In this document: one piece after another, positions 1 to 10,348 of the stretch
How positions within the stretch are numbered: the first letter of the stretch is position 1
Layout of the letters: each line of letters begins with the position of its first letter
Origin: Platanthera guangdongensis
Lineage: Eukaryota > Streptophyta > Magnoliopsida > Asparagales > Orchidaceae
Direction of reading: 5' to 3'
Assembly: GCA_039583875.1 (NCBI GenBank)
Contig: CM077155.1
Coordinates: forward strand, 10,953,046 to 11,017,045
DNA: 64,000 nucleotides
The notes under the pieces: model-generated
Seen by the model: only the letters and a program-made list of their open reading frames with translations
What the model was told of the DNA's origin: nothing
Databases searched by the model: none
Position numbers and translations under genes: made by a program

Positions 1-488
1 NNNNNNNNNNNNNNNNNNNNNNNNNNNNNNNNNNNNNNNNNNNNNNNNNNNNNNNNNNNNNNNNNNNNNNNNNNNNNNNNNNNNNNNNNNNNNNNNNNNN
101 NNNNNNNNNNNNNNNNNNNNNNNNNNNNNNNNNNNNNNNNNNNNNNNNNNNNNNNNNNNNNNNNNNNNNNNNNNNNNNNNNNNNNNNNNNNNNNNNNNNN
201 NNNNNNNNNNNNNNNNNNNNNNNNNNNNNNNNNNNNNNNNNNNNNNNNNNNNNNNNNNNNNNNNNNNNNNNNNNNNNNNNNNNNNNNNNNNNNNNNNNNN
301 NNNNNNNNNNNNNNNNNNNNNNNNNNNNNNNNNNNNNNNNNNNNNNNNNNNNNNNNNNNNNNNNNNNNNNNNNNNNNNNNNNNNNNNNNNNNNNNNNNNN
401 NNNNNNNNNNNNNNNNNNNNNNNNNNNNNNNNNNNNNNNNNNNNNNNNNNNNNNNNNNNNNNNNNNNNNNNNNNNNNNNNNNNNNNNN
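1..488. other. Assembly gap (N run)
   Basis: All bases are N, so nothing can be said about the content. The first real base is 489. Confidence 0.99.
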
Positions 489-961
489 TGTAGGATACAA
501 TTGACTATCGCGAGATGTGTTGATACGAGTAGAAGTCTGTGAAGACCGCTTTGAACATTGCCCAATTTTTTTTATTTAACAAATCTATATTTTTAAATTT
601 TATGTGAATATATGATTGAGTATTTTTTATGATGAAATAATAAAGATAAAATGATATTAGAAAAATAAAGAAAAAAAACACCTCTGTGGGACCTTCTTTT
701 CTTTTGAGAAGTTGCATTTTATCCCATTAAAATTTTATTAGCATATTATCTTCTTGTATAATAGGCTAAAATGAAGGACAATATAAATCTATGCAATTTT
801 CTTGAATCTTAGTCAAATTAAAACAATCCAACAAGAGTGCATGTGCTCTCTTGAATCTTTTTCAAATTAAAAAATAAAATAAAAAACTGTCAAAAAAATC
901 AAATCGCAAAAAGTAAAACATAAAACAACATCAAAATTAAACTGAACCACTTGATTTTGCT
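489..961. other. AT-rich intergenic DNA, no recognised feature
   Basis: The stretch is AT-rich with A and T runs. The short open frames have no recognisable domain. I see no gene or repeat structure in it. Confidence 0.5.
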
Positions 962-1821
962 AAAGTGCGTTTTGGGTTAGTCTATGAGTCAGATTGTTTC
1001 GGCGGTGGCGATGACAAAAGGAACTGTGGAATGAAGCTGTGGAATGGAGCTGTTGGAATGGAGCTGTTCGAAAAGGACAAAACAGTTTGGTAAAACAGCG
1101 GTGTCAGAGCTGTTCAGAATGGAGAAACAGTTTGGTAAACACGTTGACGTTTCTGTTACATTTAATTATAATTAATATTTATTATAAATGTAATTTATTA
1201 TTAATAATAATCATATTAATAATATTAATACTAATTACATGTAGTTATCATAATATTAAAATAATCATGATAATAATAATAATTTAATTTAATAATATTA
1301 TAATATTATAATAATATAATAATAATAACATAATAATCAGAATAATATAATAAAAAGAGAAACTTATGACCTGAATAATCCAAATCACGGGAGGGGGAGG
1401 AGGAGGCGGAGATTGGGGGCTTCTCGCTGGCGCAAGGCTGAGGAGGAGATGCCTGGCCGGAGCAAGGCTCCATCGTTCCTCGCTGGAGCAAGGCTACACC
1501 GTTCCTCGCCGAAGCAAGGCTCCACCGTCCTTCGTCGGAGCAAGGCTCCACCGTCCATCACCGGAGCAATGGAAGCGCAGTTCACTCCTGTTCATCTCCG
1601 GAGCACACCTCCGCCGTCCGTCGCCGGAGCACTGCTTCAGCAACCAACGCCGCTGCAAGGAAAACTCCAGTGAAAAGGAGCTCTCTGGAGCTGTCCCAAA
1701 GCTCCGTTGGGAACAGAAATATGCTACTCCGATGCCGCCGCAAAGTCCAAACAAACTGACAAAAAAAAACTTATGTCCGATAACAACTCAACGGAGTGAT
1801 AACGTGGAGCCAAACGGACCC
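962..1821. mobile_element. Non-autonomous TIR element (MITE-like) with GC-rich core
   Basis: The right edge, read in reverse, begins TATAGGGTCCGTTTGG, a typical end of plant TIR elements. The left edge (TAAAGTGCGTTTTGG near 961-976) is a weaker match. Near the left end is the phrase ACAGTTTGGTAAAACAGCGG. The element at 15861-16629 contains nearly the same phrase in reverse complement near its right end. Both share the order: terminal part, AT-rich stretch, GC-rich core (here about 1390-1680), other end. They look like members of one family in opposite orientation. The short open frames across the core are GC-rich noise. The left boundary and target duplication are uncertain. Confidence 0.45.
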
Positions 1822-2099
1822 TATAACCGTACCTCTACGTGTTTTCAAATTGAGCCCAAACCGCGCTGCTCACAAGATATTTAGCAAAATATTGCTTCAA
1901 TGATTTCTTTCTAAATGTTACAAGAAATCATAACTCTGCCATCCAAAATTTCATAAGCAACATTTATCAGAAAAAATATCTTTTGATAACACGATCCATA
2001 CATTTGATCATAATAATTTTAAAAATGAGTAAAATCGGAATTAAATTTTGAAACACTTAAATTAACATAATCACTAGCTCATTCGTTTAAATTTAAATT

Positions 2100-3165
2100 C
2101 TGATTAATGTCTTCTATAAAATTTTCTACCACGTCCACATTCATTAAAGGTTTAAAGTTACGGTGCAAGAAAACATAGGTGATATTTCTTTGTAATATTT
2201 TTTAAAATTCTTTCATTATTAATATTAAAGAACGCCACATTTCATTCGTTTAGTCGATGTCCATTGTATAGGCATATCATAAGATAAACCTAAAAAAAAT
2301 TCCTTGTGAAATTACAAATTTTTAAAATTTTGTTTTCTTTTTTTGAACTATAAATAACTCTCAGCATAATTCGTATTTTAATTACATAGTCGGTCATATA
2401 AACCAAACTATCTTGTACAATTAAATTTAAAACATGACAGACACAAAGTGTATGAAAAAAATTACATCTAACATTGGTTGCAAATCTGAAATCAAATATT
2501 TGATGACGGTCGCATTATTTGAAGTGTTATTAAAAATACTCATATTTTTTTCTTTTATTTAAAATTTCCTAATACACTTAATAATAACCTGATAAATAAC
2601 TTTATTGGTATGCGGATATTCAAATACTTCAAAACAAATTATGTATTTATTTAGTTCCCAACTATTAGGATCGATCCAGTCACAAGTAATGCAAATATAA
2701 GAATGTCCCTCAGATATACTGTCTGTTCAGACGTCACTAGTTAAGCTAACACGACCATCAATTGTTTAAAAATAATTTTTAAAATATTTTTTAGATTGCA
2801 TATAAGCTGCTAAAGCATCGAATCTAGTTGTAGAACGACTTACCTGATGATATTTAGGCTGGAGTACCTCGTGTATGTAAGATGTCATTTTTTAATCATG
2901 AGAGTAGCTGAATGAGAATCATTTTTTTGTGACGTTCTCCATTTATCGCTCTCGCTGCCGAGCTTGTTTGTATGTCCAATTGTGCCCTGTTACCAAAATT
3001 TGAGCTCGGGTAGACTCTGGGCTTGTTTAGAAATACAAGATTTCACATGTCGGACGAGCATTGTATTGTTGCTAATGACTATTAGCTTCTCGCAAAATTT
3101 GCACTTCGCCTTCAATTCGCCGTCGATTCACACTTTATCGAATTTCTCCCGACCGCCGTTTTTGC
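2100..3165 (-). pseudogene. hAT transposase relic, BED finger and catalytic core (minus strand)
   Basis: Reading the minus strand from about 3165 downward gives pieces of a hAT-superfamily transposase, the enzyme that cuts and pastes hAT elements. At 3035-3120 a BED zinc finger is visible (AKCKFCEKL, then RHVKSC). Around 2760-2560 is a core block with SYICITCDWID and FEVFEYPHT. At 2413-2457 is CHVLNLIVQD, and at 2249-2285 YDMPIQWTST, which corresponds to the conserved RWNSTY region of the family. Stops and frame changes between blocks make it non-functional. The C-terminal dimerisation region is not found further along this strand; a matching C-terminal part lies on the plus strand at 3890-9640. 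Bases 1822-2099 hold only AT-rich DNA that may be more decayed coding sequence. Confidence 0.72.
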
Positions 3166-3504
3166 TGGTGTTCTATTGTTCTCGTGCGCGTACGGACCGC
3201 TGAGGAGGAACGCAGACAACTCTGATGAAGAAGAAGTCATTTGAAGTGTGCGAAACTGAAATAATAGAGCGAGCATTGAAACTTAGATGAGGAGATGGGG
3301 GGGGGGATTTATAGATTTAAAATGTTTTAATTTTTATTTTATATAAAAAGAGATTTTATAAATAAAAAAAATTAAAATTAATAATACATTTAGTGGAAGC
3401 CATGGCCGGCCAGCACATGACTGCCACTAAATTTTGGTAACCACTCTTGGTAACGAATCTTTAAAAGCCGTTACCGACAGCTCTAAAACGAGCCGTTTTT
3501 AAAG
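3166..3504. other. hAT 5' non-coding region, decayed
   Basis: This lies between the BED finger and the subterminal repeats of the minus-strand hAT part. It holds a G10-type run near 3300 and AT-rich DNA. No gene is visible. Confidence 0.4.
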
Positions 3505-3786
3505 GCTTTTTTAGAGATGTTTATGGGAACCGGTCTTTTGACCGGTCCCGGTTCCCGTCCTAGACCGGGACCGCTAAAGACCGGTCTTTTACTGGTCCCG
3601 ATCTGGAACCAGTTTTTTTACCAATCCCGATCCGGGACCAGTCTTTTAACCAATCCCGTACTGGACCGGTTTTTGATGGGAAAAGGAGGACCCCTGGGAC
3701 CGGTCCGATCCTCACCGGAACCGTCTCTAGCAGGTCCTAACCGGTCCAATTCCAACCAGACCGGTTAGGATCGTTTTTTTGCACAC
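3505..3786 (-). repeat. hAT subterminal repeats and 5' terminus
   Basis: The stretch is crowded with variants of GGACCGGTCC and GACCGGTC in both orientations, the kind of subterminal motif clusters that hAT transposases bind. Read on the minus strand it starts GTGTGCAAAAAAACG at 3786, a typical hAT end, and runs toward the BED finger. The word CACTAATC (3787-3794) follows directly. Its reverse complement GATTAGTG is found next to the other hAT end at 10191-10198. Confidence 0.55.
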
Positions 3787-3889
3787 CACTAATCGAGGAT
3801 TTGCGGAAGAATCCACCCAACTTAAAACAAAAGATATTTTAAAAATAAATTTTTAGAATTATCTTCTATAAAAAATAACGAATTTCAAG

Positions 3890-4047
3890 TATTTTAAATG
3901 AATTAGGTTTATATATCAAAACACAATTTCAAGATTATATGACAGCAAGCGAAATAAAAAATTTTGATATTTTAAAATGATGAAAATCTAAAACTAATGT
4001 GTATCGCATTTTGGCCTTAATGGGCAGTGATTTACTAATAATGCAAG
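3890..4047 (+). pseudogene. hAT transposase C-terminal region, first part
   Basis: On the plus strand this encodes the start of the hAT C-terminal dimerisation domain. FDILK, a stop in place of a Trp, then WKSKTNVYRILALMGSDLL are readable from about 3961 to 4035. The frame continues, after skipping the inserted copia element and one copy of its GCAAG duplication, into STVALESVFFLSGRI at 9474 onward. That matches the family hallmark (STVASES.FS..GR). It is opposite in orientation to the BED and core part at 2100-3165. Confidence 0.72.
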
Positions 4048-4456
4048 TGTTAAAGTATTAGACCGGGCGGCTTAGCGGTCTGATCCAGCGGTTTGTTGAC
4101 CGGGCGGCTTAGCGGTCTGATCCAGCGGTTTGTTGACCGAGCGGTCTGACGATCTCACTCTGAAGCCTGGAGACCGGGCGGTCTATCGGTCTACCATTGC
4201 GGCCTGTTCTATCCTGCTGGAGTTGCCGAGCGGTTAACCCATCTGTCTAACCGCGCGGCCTGTGCGGTCACCTTTATTCTAGCCGCTCAGTATTGTAAAT
4301 GTTTAGTCCCACATTGTTTGTATACTCTCTTTCTTATCTCCTCCATTCTATATAAGGGAGACCATACCTTTGTAAATGATATCTTTTTTAGATAATAAAA
4401 TTTCAATTATTCAAAAGTTTATCCGCTTGTTCTCTCTTTTTCGCTACTTTCTAACA
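4048..4456 (+). repeat. Copia-1 5' LTR
   Basis: 409 bp, TG...CA ends. It contains a direct repeat of about 37 bp near 4061-4134 built on GACCGGGCGG and AGCGGTCTG motifs. A promoter TATA box (TCTATATAAGG) lies at about 4347-4357, and an AATAAAA-like signal is near 4394. Transcription of the element should start shortly after the TATA box. Confidence 0.93.
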
Positions 4457-4468
4457 TGGTATCAGAGC
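4457..4468 (+). promoter_or_regulatory. Copia-1 primer-binding site (initiator Met tRNA)
   Basis: TGGTATCAGAGC follows the LTR end with no gap. It is the standard plant copia primer-binding site, complementary to the 3' end of initiator methionine tRNA. Confidence 0.93.
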
Positions 4469-5028
4469 ACACGGTCATTTCCTCCTGATTCTGTGCGCTC
4501 TCTGTTGTTCGCGGGCTTGTTTTCCGCTTTCTGCGACCTGTCTCGCGACTTGCCTTCTCTTCTGTCCGCTACCCTGTTCGCGACGGCTTGTTTCTGTCCG
4601 CTGCCCTGTTCGCGCGGCTTGCTTCTTCTTGGTTCTCTTCTCCTACTGCTATTCGTCGCAGCGACCTGTTTCCTTGTCGCCGCGCTCCTTTTCTTTCTTG
4701 CCTCTCCAACTTCCTAGTCGTTGCGGCCTTGTCTCTACCCGCTGCGGACTTCTTCTCCCTGTCCGCTTCTGCTTTCCCCATTTCGCTTGTCTCTATACTC
4801 GCGGTTTGCTGCTGTGATCTGCCTGACCGTGCGGGTTGTTCCTATCTCACCTGCATCTTGGTCGCGGTCACCTGCTCTTCTCCTCTCTTCTGTTCGCTCG
4901 GCCTTTTCAGTCTGCGCGACCTCTTCCCCGCTGTGCCTTTGACCTTTTTCTAGCCGCTACTGTTCGCGCGACTTCTTCTGTTTTCTAACCGCTTCTGTTC
5001 GCGCGACTTCTTCTGCTTGTCGGGTTCT
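4469..5028 (+). other. Copia-1 untranslated leader
   Basis: This is C/T-rich leader between the primer site and the gag start, with repeated TTCGCGCGACTTCTTCTG-like phrases near 4965-5015. The open frames here are compositional; no domain is seen. Confidence 0.6.
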
Positions 5029-5930
5029 ATGACTACCTCCGGTCTCACCACTACTCCTGCAGCTCCTTCTCCTCCTCCTCCTTCGGGCAACCTTGGCACC
5101 CTTTCCAAGCTTGTTGGCTCCAAGTATCCCGATTGGAGCGTTTCTTTCACCTTTCTCCTTCGTTCTCAACGCAAGCGTCATCACCTCACCGATGACCCTC
5201 CTCCTCGCACCTCTCCTGAGTTTGATGACTGGGATGAGAGTGATGCTCTTGTCCGCACCTGGCTGGCCAACATCCTTTCTGATGAGTGCCTTCCCGTCAT
5301 TCGCCATGATGAGACGGTCAAGGCCGCCTGGCTTCACCTCGCTGCTCTCTATTCTAAGGGGGCCAGACGTCCCGCATTTATACTCTCTATGCGGACCTAT
5401 TCGCCCGCCCTTCCATGTCACCGGCTGCGGCTTATCAGCAGGTTCAGGCTCTTGGTGCTGAAATCCTCCAGAATCGCCCCTTCTCCGCGGACTTGGCCGA
5501 CCAGCACAAACACTTCCAGGAACTCCTGGTTGTTTGTTATCTTCTTTGTCTTCCCGACTCTTATGATATGATCCGCCAGCAGATCTTGGGTGAGGCGGAA
5601 TCTCCTACTTTGGATGCCACTGCGGCTCGCATTGCCGCTGTTACTTCGCTACTCCAGCGGCCTCTGTTGGCCTCCCCCCTTCCCAGGACTCCTTTGCTCA
5701 CCAAGCTCAAAGGGGGCCCTAGTAGCCGCGACTCCTCTGGCGGACGAGGTTCATCCCGGTTCCTCTGCTCTCACTATGGTCGTACTGACCATACTGTTGA
5801 CCGCTGCTGGCAGAAACATCCTCATCTTCGCCCTTCCGGTGATGCTCCTTCTTCGGCCTCCGCCTCTTCTCGACCGTCTGCCTCTGTGGCCACGACGTCA
5901 GGTAGTGCCCACGTCGTTACCCAAGGTAAA
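5029..5930 (+). pseudogene. gag: Copia-1 gag (capsid/nucleocapsid), frameshifted
   Basis: The first ATG in frame is at 5029 (MTTSGLTTTP). Gag forms the particle that packages element RNA in the cytoplasm. The capsid-type region includes DWSVSFTFLLRSQ and WLANILSDE, then LYADLFARPS and QELLVVCYLLCLPDSYD after a frame change near 5371-5373, where a C run seems one base short. A zinc-knuckle remnant lies at 5766-5807: C, S, H, Y, G, then H and final C. The second Cys of the usual CX2CX4HX4C is Tyr here. Gag runs straight into the protease in one frame (5415-7268), as in copia polyproteins. Confidence 0.88.
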
Positions 5931-7268
5931 TGGCTGATTGACTCCGGTGCCACAAATCATATGACGGGCAACCCTCATTGCTTCTCCCGTCTTGAGACCC
6001 ATGACCGCTTACCCCCGGTTCGTGTGGCGGATGGTTCCCCGTCCCCGGTTCATGGGACGGGCATGGTTCAACTCACCCCATCGCTTTGCTTGGAGGATAC
6101 CCTCTATGTCCCGAAGTTCCCGTGCAATTTGTTATCAGTTACTACTTTATGCCGGCAACTTCAGTGCTCCGTCTTATTCACTCCCACTACTTGTTCTTTT
6201 CAGGACCCGAGGACCCAGCGGACGATTGCTACTGGGACTGAGAGCGGCGGCATCTACTTCCTCGACAATGTTTCCGCTCTTTCTGCCTACTCCTCCTCCA
6301 CCGATCTCCTTCAGTGGCATCTTCGTCTTGGACATCCTCCTCCTCGGCTTATTCGCCAGCTTCTGCCCCACTTACCTCCTACCAGTTCTCCGCTCAACTG
6401 TGATGCGTGTCAGCTTGGCAAACATCATCGCTCCTCCTTCCCACCGAAGCAAGGCCGTGGCTCCTCTCGCATATTTGATCTTATTCATTCTGATGTATGG
6501 GGTCCTGCTCCTACCCTCACAGTTGGTCGGGGCAGTTCCTATTTTGTCACTTTTATCGATGATTTTTCTCGATGTACCTGGGTGTATCTGTTAAAAGATC
6601 GCTCTGAACTATTTTCTGTTTGGCAATCATTTTACTTTATGATTAAGACTCAATTTGCTACTTCTATTAAAGTCTTACGTTCTGATAATGCCAAAGAATA
6701 TCTGACTCATGAGTTCTCCGCATTCTTTCACCAACATGGCCTCCTTCATCAAATGACTTGTGTTTACACCTCCCAGCAGAATGGGGTGGCGGAGCGTAAA
6801 AACCGTCACCTGCTTGATGTTGCGCGTACTCTCATGACGCAGATGCACGTCCCTCGCTCCTACTGGGGCTACGCTGTGCTCCTCGCCTGCTATCTCATCA
6901 ATCGCCTTCCCTCCGCGGTTCTCCACGGCCAGACTCCCTTCTCCCTTCTCTACCCCCACCAGGAACCTTTTCCTCTTCCTCTCTGTGTCTTTGGCTGTAC
7001 GGCCTTTGTTCACGCTCCCTCCGCTACCCGCGACAAGCTTTCCCCCCGTTCCACCAAGTGTGTCTTTTTGGGGTACTCTACCACTCAAAAAGGCTATTGC
7101 TGCTTTGACCCCCTTCTCCGCAAGCAGTTTGTCTCCGCGGATGTGACTTTTTTCGAAAATGCTTCCTATTTCTCTCCTCCCTCTTCTCTTCCTTCTGATA
7201 TCTCCGTTCCTTCCACACCTCTCCACGTTTTCCCACCTTCGTCTCCTCCTCCACCCACTCCTTCCTAG
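5931..7268 (+). pseudogene. pol: Copia-1 protease and integrase
   Basis: The aspartic protease motif DSGAT is at 5940-5954. A GAG-pre-integrase / HHCC zinc site follows (WHLRLGHPP, then CDACQLGKH). The integrase core has Asp in IHSDVWGP, Asp in LRSDNAKEY and Glu in NGVAERKN, so the DDE triad is present. Integrase inserts the cDNA into chromosomes. The C-terminal part includes FLGYSTTQKGY. A TAG stop at 7266-7268 breaks the frame in a Pro/Ser-rich linker. The same frame resumes directly after it, so this is a point nonsense change. Confidence 0.92.
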
Positions 7269-9051
7269 TCCGTCTCCCCACCCACCCCTCCACCCTCCTC
7301 TTCGTTGCCGTCTCTCTCTAGTCCCGGGCCAGCCTTCTCCGCCACGGACGCTCCGGTCGCTGACGCTCTCGTCGCCGACGCTCCCGTTGACCTGGATGTT
7401 CCCATTGCCCTTCGCAAAGGGGTGCGGGCATGTACTCAACACCCGCTCACGGCTGTTGTTTCCTATGATCAGCTTTCTCCTTCTCGCAGGTGTTTTGCCT
7501 TGGCTATCTCTGCTACTTCTACTCCCCGTACCTACCAGGAGGCTCTTGCTCTCCCTCATTGGAAGTCTGTCATGGATGAGGAGATGGCTACTCTTACTGA
7601 ACGGGGTACCTGGACCCTGGTTCCTCCTCCCGTGGGCACTGATGTGGTTGGCTGTCGCTGGGTCTTCGTTGTGAAGTTTCGCCCCGACGGCACTGTGGAT
7701 CGCTACAAAGCCCGGCTGGTGGCCAAGGCTTCACTCAGACTTACGGCGTTGATTACTTTGATACCTTCTCTCTGGTTGCTCGCTCAGCACCATCCGGGTT
7801 CTCTTTCTGTGGCTGTTAACCGGGCTTGGGCCATTTCCCAGCTTGATGTGAAGAATGCCTTTCTCTATGGCGATCTTCAGGAGGACGTCTATATGGAGCA
7901 ACCTCCTGGGTATGTTGCTCAGGGGAGACACGTGTATGTCATTTGAAGAAGGCCATTTATGGCCTAAAGCAGAGCCCTCGGGCATGGTTTGACAAATTCA
8001 GTGGTATTGTGGCTACCATCGGCTTTCAAAGGAGTTCGGCCGATCACTCCTTATTCATTCGCAAAACGGCCTCGGGACTGGTGGTTTTGGCCGTATATGT
8101 GGATGATATTCTCCTTACTGGCGATGACCGAGATGGGTGGACTTGACGAAGAAGCACCTCCGTCAGCACTTGGTCACGAAGGATATGGGCTCCCCAAAAT
8201 ACTTTTTGGGGATAGAAATCTCTCGGAAACTTGACTCCTTGGTTCTCTCTCAACGGAAGTATGCCCTTGATCTTCTACGAGAAGCAGGATTGACAGGTGC
8301 CAAACCAGCTCGTTTTCCCATGGCTGTTGGAGAAGACAAAACGTGGACGGATGACTCACCTCTTCTATCTGATGTCACAAGGTACAGACGTTTGGTAGGC
8401 AAACTCATCTATCTCACGGTGACTAGACCCGACATCGCCTATGCTGTAGGCAAGGTCAGTTAGTTTATGCAAGCTCCCAGGGAGTGCCATCTTCAGTCCG
8501 CCCTGAAGATTTTGGAGTATATCAAAGCAGCACCGGGCAGAGGGTTACTCTTTCAGAAGAATGGTCATCTGAGGGTTGAGGCCTACTCAGATTCAAGTTA
8601 CGCGGATGACAAAGGCGATTGTAAATCCACATCAGGTTTTTGTACCTTTGTTGGAGGTAATCTCGTGAGTTGGAAGAGCAAGAAACAGTCTGTTGTCTCC
8701 AGATCCAGTGCCGAAGCCGAATACCGGAGTATGGCGTCAACCACGTGTGAGTTAAAGTGGTTGCGGGCTCTCATGCTTGACCTGGGCGAGGTATATGACT
8801 GTCCTCTCCCTATGTTCTGTGACAACAAGGCTGCTATACACATATCCAGAAATCCGGTCTTCCATGAGAGAACAAAGCATATAGAGGTTGACTGTCACTT
8901 CATTCGGGAAGAGATTTTGAAGAAACAGATTTGTACTCCTTTTGTCACCTCTGACAAGGAATTGGCAGATATCTTCACCAAGCCGGTTTCTACTTCCTTC
9001 TTCCGCATTTGTGACAAGCTGGGCATGATTGATATCTATGCTCCAGCTTGA
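7269..9051 (+). pseudogene. pol: Copia-1 reverse transcriptase and RNase H, multiply frameshifted
   Basis: RT begins around WKSVMDEEMATL (about 7561). It includes the KARLVAK block, SQLDVKNAFLYGDL and the catalytic YVDD at 8096-8107. RNase H follows with PDIAYAVG, EAYSDSSYADD, KSTSGFCTF and SRSSAEAEYRS, ending in KELADIFTKPV and a stop just before the polypurine tract. Frame changes lie near 7727, 7783, 7922-7925 and 8135-8137, each where a G or C run appears one base short. An in-frame TAG is at 8461-8463. As assembled it cannot make active enzyme. Together these activities would copy element RNA into DNA. Confidence 0.93.
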
Positions 9052-9467
9052 GGGGGAGTGTTGAAGTATTAGACCGGGCGGCTTAGCGGTCTGATCCAGC
9101 GGTTTGTTGACCGGGCGGCTTAGCGGTCTGATCCAGCGGTTTGTTGACCGAGCGGTCTGGCGATCTCACTCTAAAGCCTGGAGACCGGGCGGTCTATCGG
9201 TCTACCATTGCGGCCTGTTCTATCCTGCTGGAGTTGCCGAGCGGTTAACCCATCTGTCTAACCGCGCGGCCTGTGCGGTCACCTTTATTCTAGCCGCTCA
9301 GTATTGTAAATGTTTAGTCCCACATTGTTTGTATACTCTCTTTCTTATCTCCTCCATTCTATATAAGGGAGGCCATACCTTTGTAAATGATATCTTTTTT
9401 GGATAATAAAATTTCAATTATTCAAAAGTTTATCCGCTTGTTCTCTCTTTTTCGCTACTTTCTAACA
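9051..9467 (+). repeat. Copia-1 polypurine tract and 3' LTR
   Basis: AGGGGGAG at 9051-9058 is the plus-strand priming tract. The LTR at 9059-9467 is 409 bp, the same length as the 5' LTR, with the same 37-bp internal duplication and TATA box. GCAAG follows at 9468-9472. Confidence 0.94.
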
Positions 9468-9472
9468 GCAAG

Positions 9473-9640
9473 CTAGTACGGTGGCTTTAGAGTCTGTGTT
9501 TTTCTTGAGTGGCAGGATTTGAACGAGCGAACAAGTCGTTTGAACGAAGAATTTTTGGAGATTTACATTTGCTACAAAGATCATTTGGATGCTATAAGGA
9601 GGAGGCAACATGTCTCGTAAATTGAATATAGTGAATCTGA
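9473..9640 (+). pseudogene. hAT transposase C-terminal region, second part
   Basis: This continues the domain begun at 3890-4047: STVALESVFFLSGRI, then after a stop and frame change EIYICYKDHLDAIRRRQH. These match the family's C-terminal dimerisation helix region in order. The copia element separates the two parts. Confidence 0.72.
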
Positions 9641-9999
9641 AGTGAAAGACGAGATGAATAACTTAAGTTTAGGCAGCACGACCGAAGAATAAAGAAACAA
9701 AATGTGTTTTATTTATCACTTTGTTTTATTTTGAAATTTGAATGTAATTTTATTTTAATTTAGATGTAATTTTTATTTTATTTCATTTTAAATGTAATGT
9801 TATTTAATTTTTATAAAAATATAAAATGTAATATTATTTAATTTTTAATAAAAATCAAATTTTATTTCATTTTGAATTTTTAGTTTTCATTTTGTTATTG
9901 GAAGTTTTAAATTTTTTATCCTAAAAATTAAAGCTATAAAAAATAAGTATATTTATTATTTAGATTTAATATAAATAAAAATAATCTTTTCAAAAATAA
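9641..9999. other. AT-rich 3' untranslated part of the hAT element
   Basis: Repeated TAATTTTATTTTAATTT-like phrases fill the stretch between the transposase end and the subterminal repeats. No gene is seen. Confidence 0.45.
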
Positions 10000-10190
10000 A
10001 AAAACCGACCCGGATCGGTTAGGACTGGTTCCAGCCGTGTCCCAGTCGGTCCTCCTTTAGAGGAGCAAAACTGGCCCTGGACCGAGGCTGGTTTGAGCGA
10101 GACTGGTCCGGGACCGGTCGGCCAAAATGCGGGTCTTTTAAAAGACCGCTCCGGGACCGGACCACCGGTCTTTTTGTGCAGGACTGTTAT
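10000..10190 (+). repeat. hAT subterminal repeats and 3' terminus
   Basis: A second cluster of GGACCGGT/GACCGGTC-type motifs ends in GGTCTTTTTGTGCAGGACTG, resembling a hAT terminus (compare GTGTGCAAAAAAAC at 3786 read in reverse). The neighbouring word GATTAGTG (10191-10198) is the reverse complement of 3787-3794. Confidence 0.5.
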
Positions 10191-10198
10191 GATTAGTG

Positions 10199-10348
10199 CC
10201 TATAATTTTTGACGGGTTACACCACCATTTATAGAGAGAATTCCCCCATGATCTCCTCCCAAAATAAGAGATCATGGGGTTGACTAGTCAACCCCACCTC
10301 CCATGAACTCCCCATAATGAGGGAAACATGGGGGGATGAGGCCCACTA
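10199..10348. repeat. First, split copy of a ~300-bp GC-rich tandem repeat
   Basis: From GGGTTACACCACC near 10213 the sequence matches units starting near 12702 and 13002. The unit contains a perfect 20-bp palindrome at 10276-10295 (GGGGTTGACTAGTCAACCCC). The rest of this copy resumes at 12518, after the solo LTR. Confidence 0.75.

Larger units (their letters stand above)
4048..9467 (+). mobile_element. Complete Ty1-copia LTR retrotransposon (Copia-1)
   Basis: Two 409-bp LTRs (4048-4456 and 9059-9467) start TGTT and end AACA. They flank a primer-binding site, gag, protease, integrase, RT and RNase H in copia order, and a polypurine tract. The host duplication is GCAAG at 4043-4047 and 9468-9472. 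By eye the LTRs differ at five positions, all A/G transitions, with no indels, so insertion was recent on an LTR clock. The coding region nevertheless has five frameshifts and two in-frame stops. Its target was the C-terminal coding part of a hAT transposase. Confidence 0.95.

Noticed and set aside
6675..7559. 294-codon minus-strand open frame opposite Copia-1 integrase/RT
   Set aside because: It is a shadow of the copia pol sequence, which has clear motifs on the plus strand.
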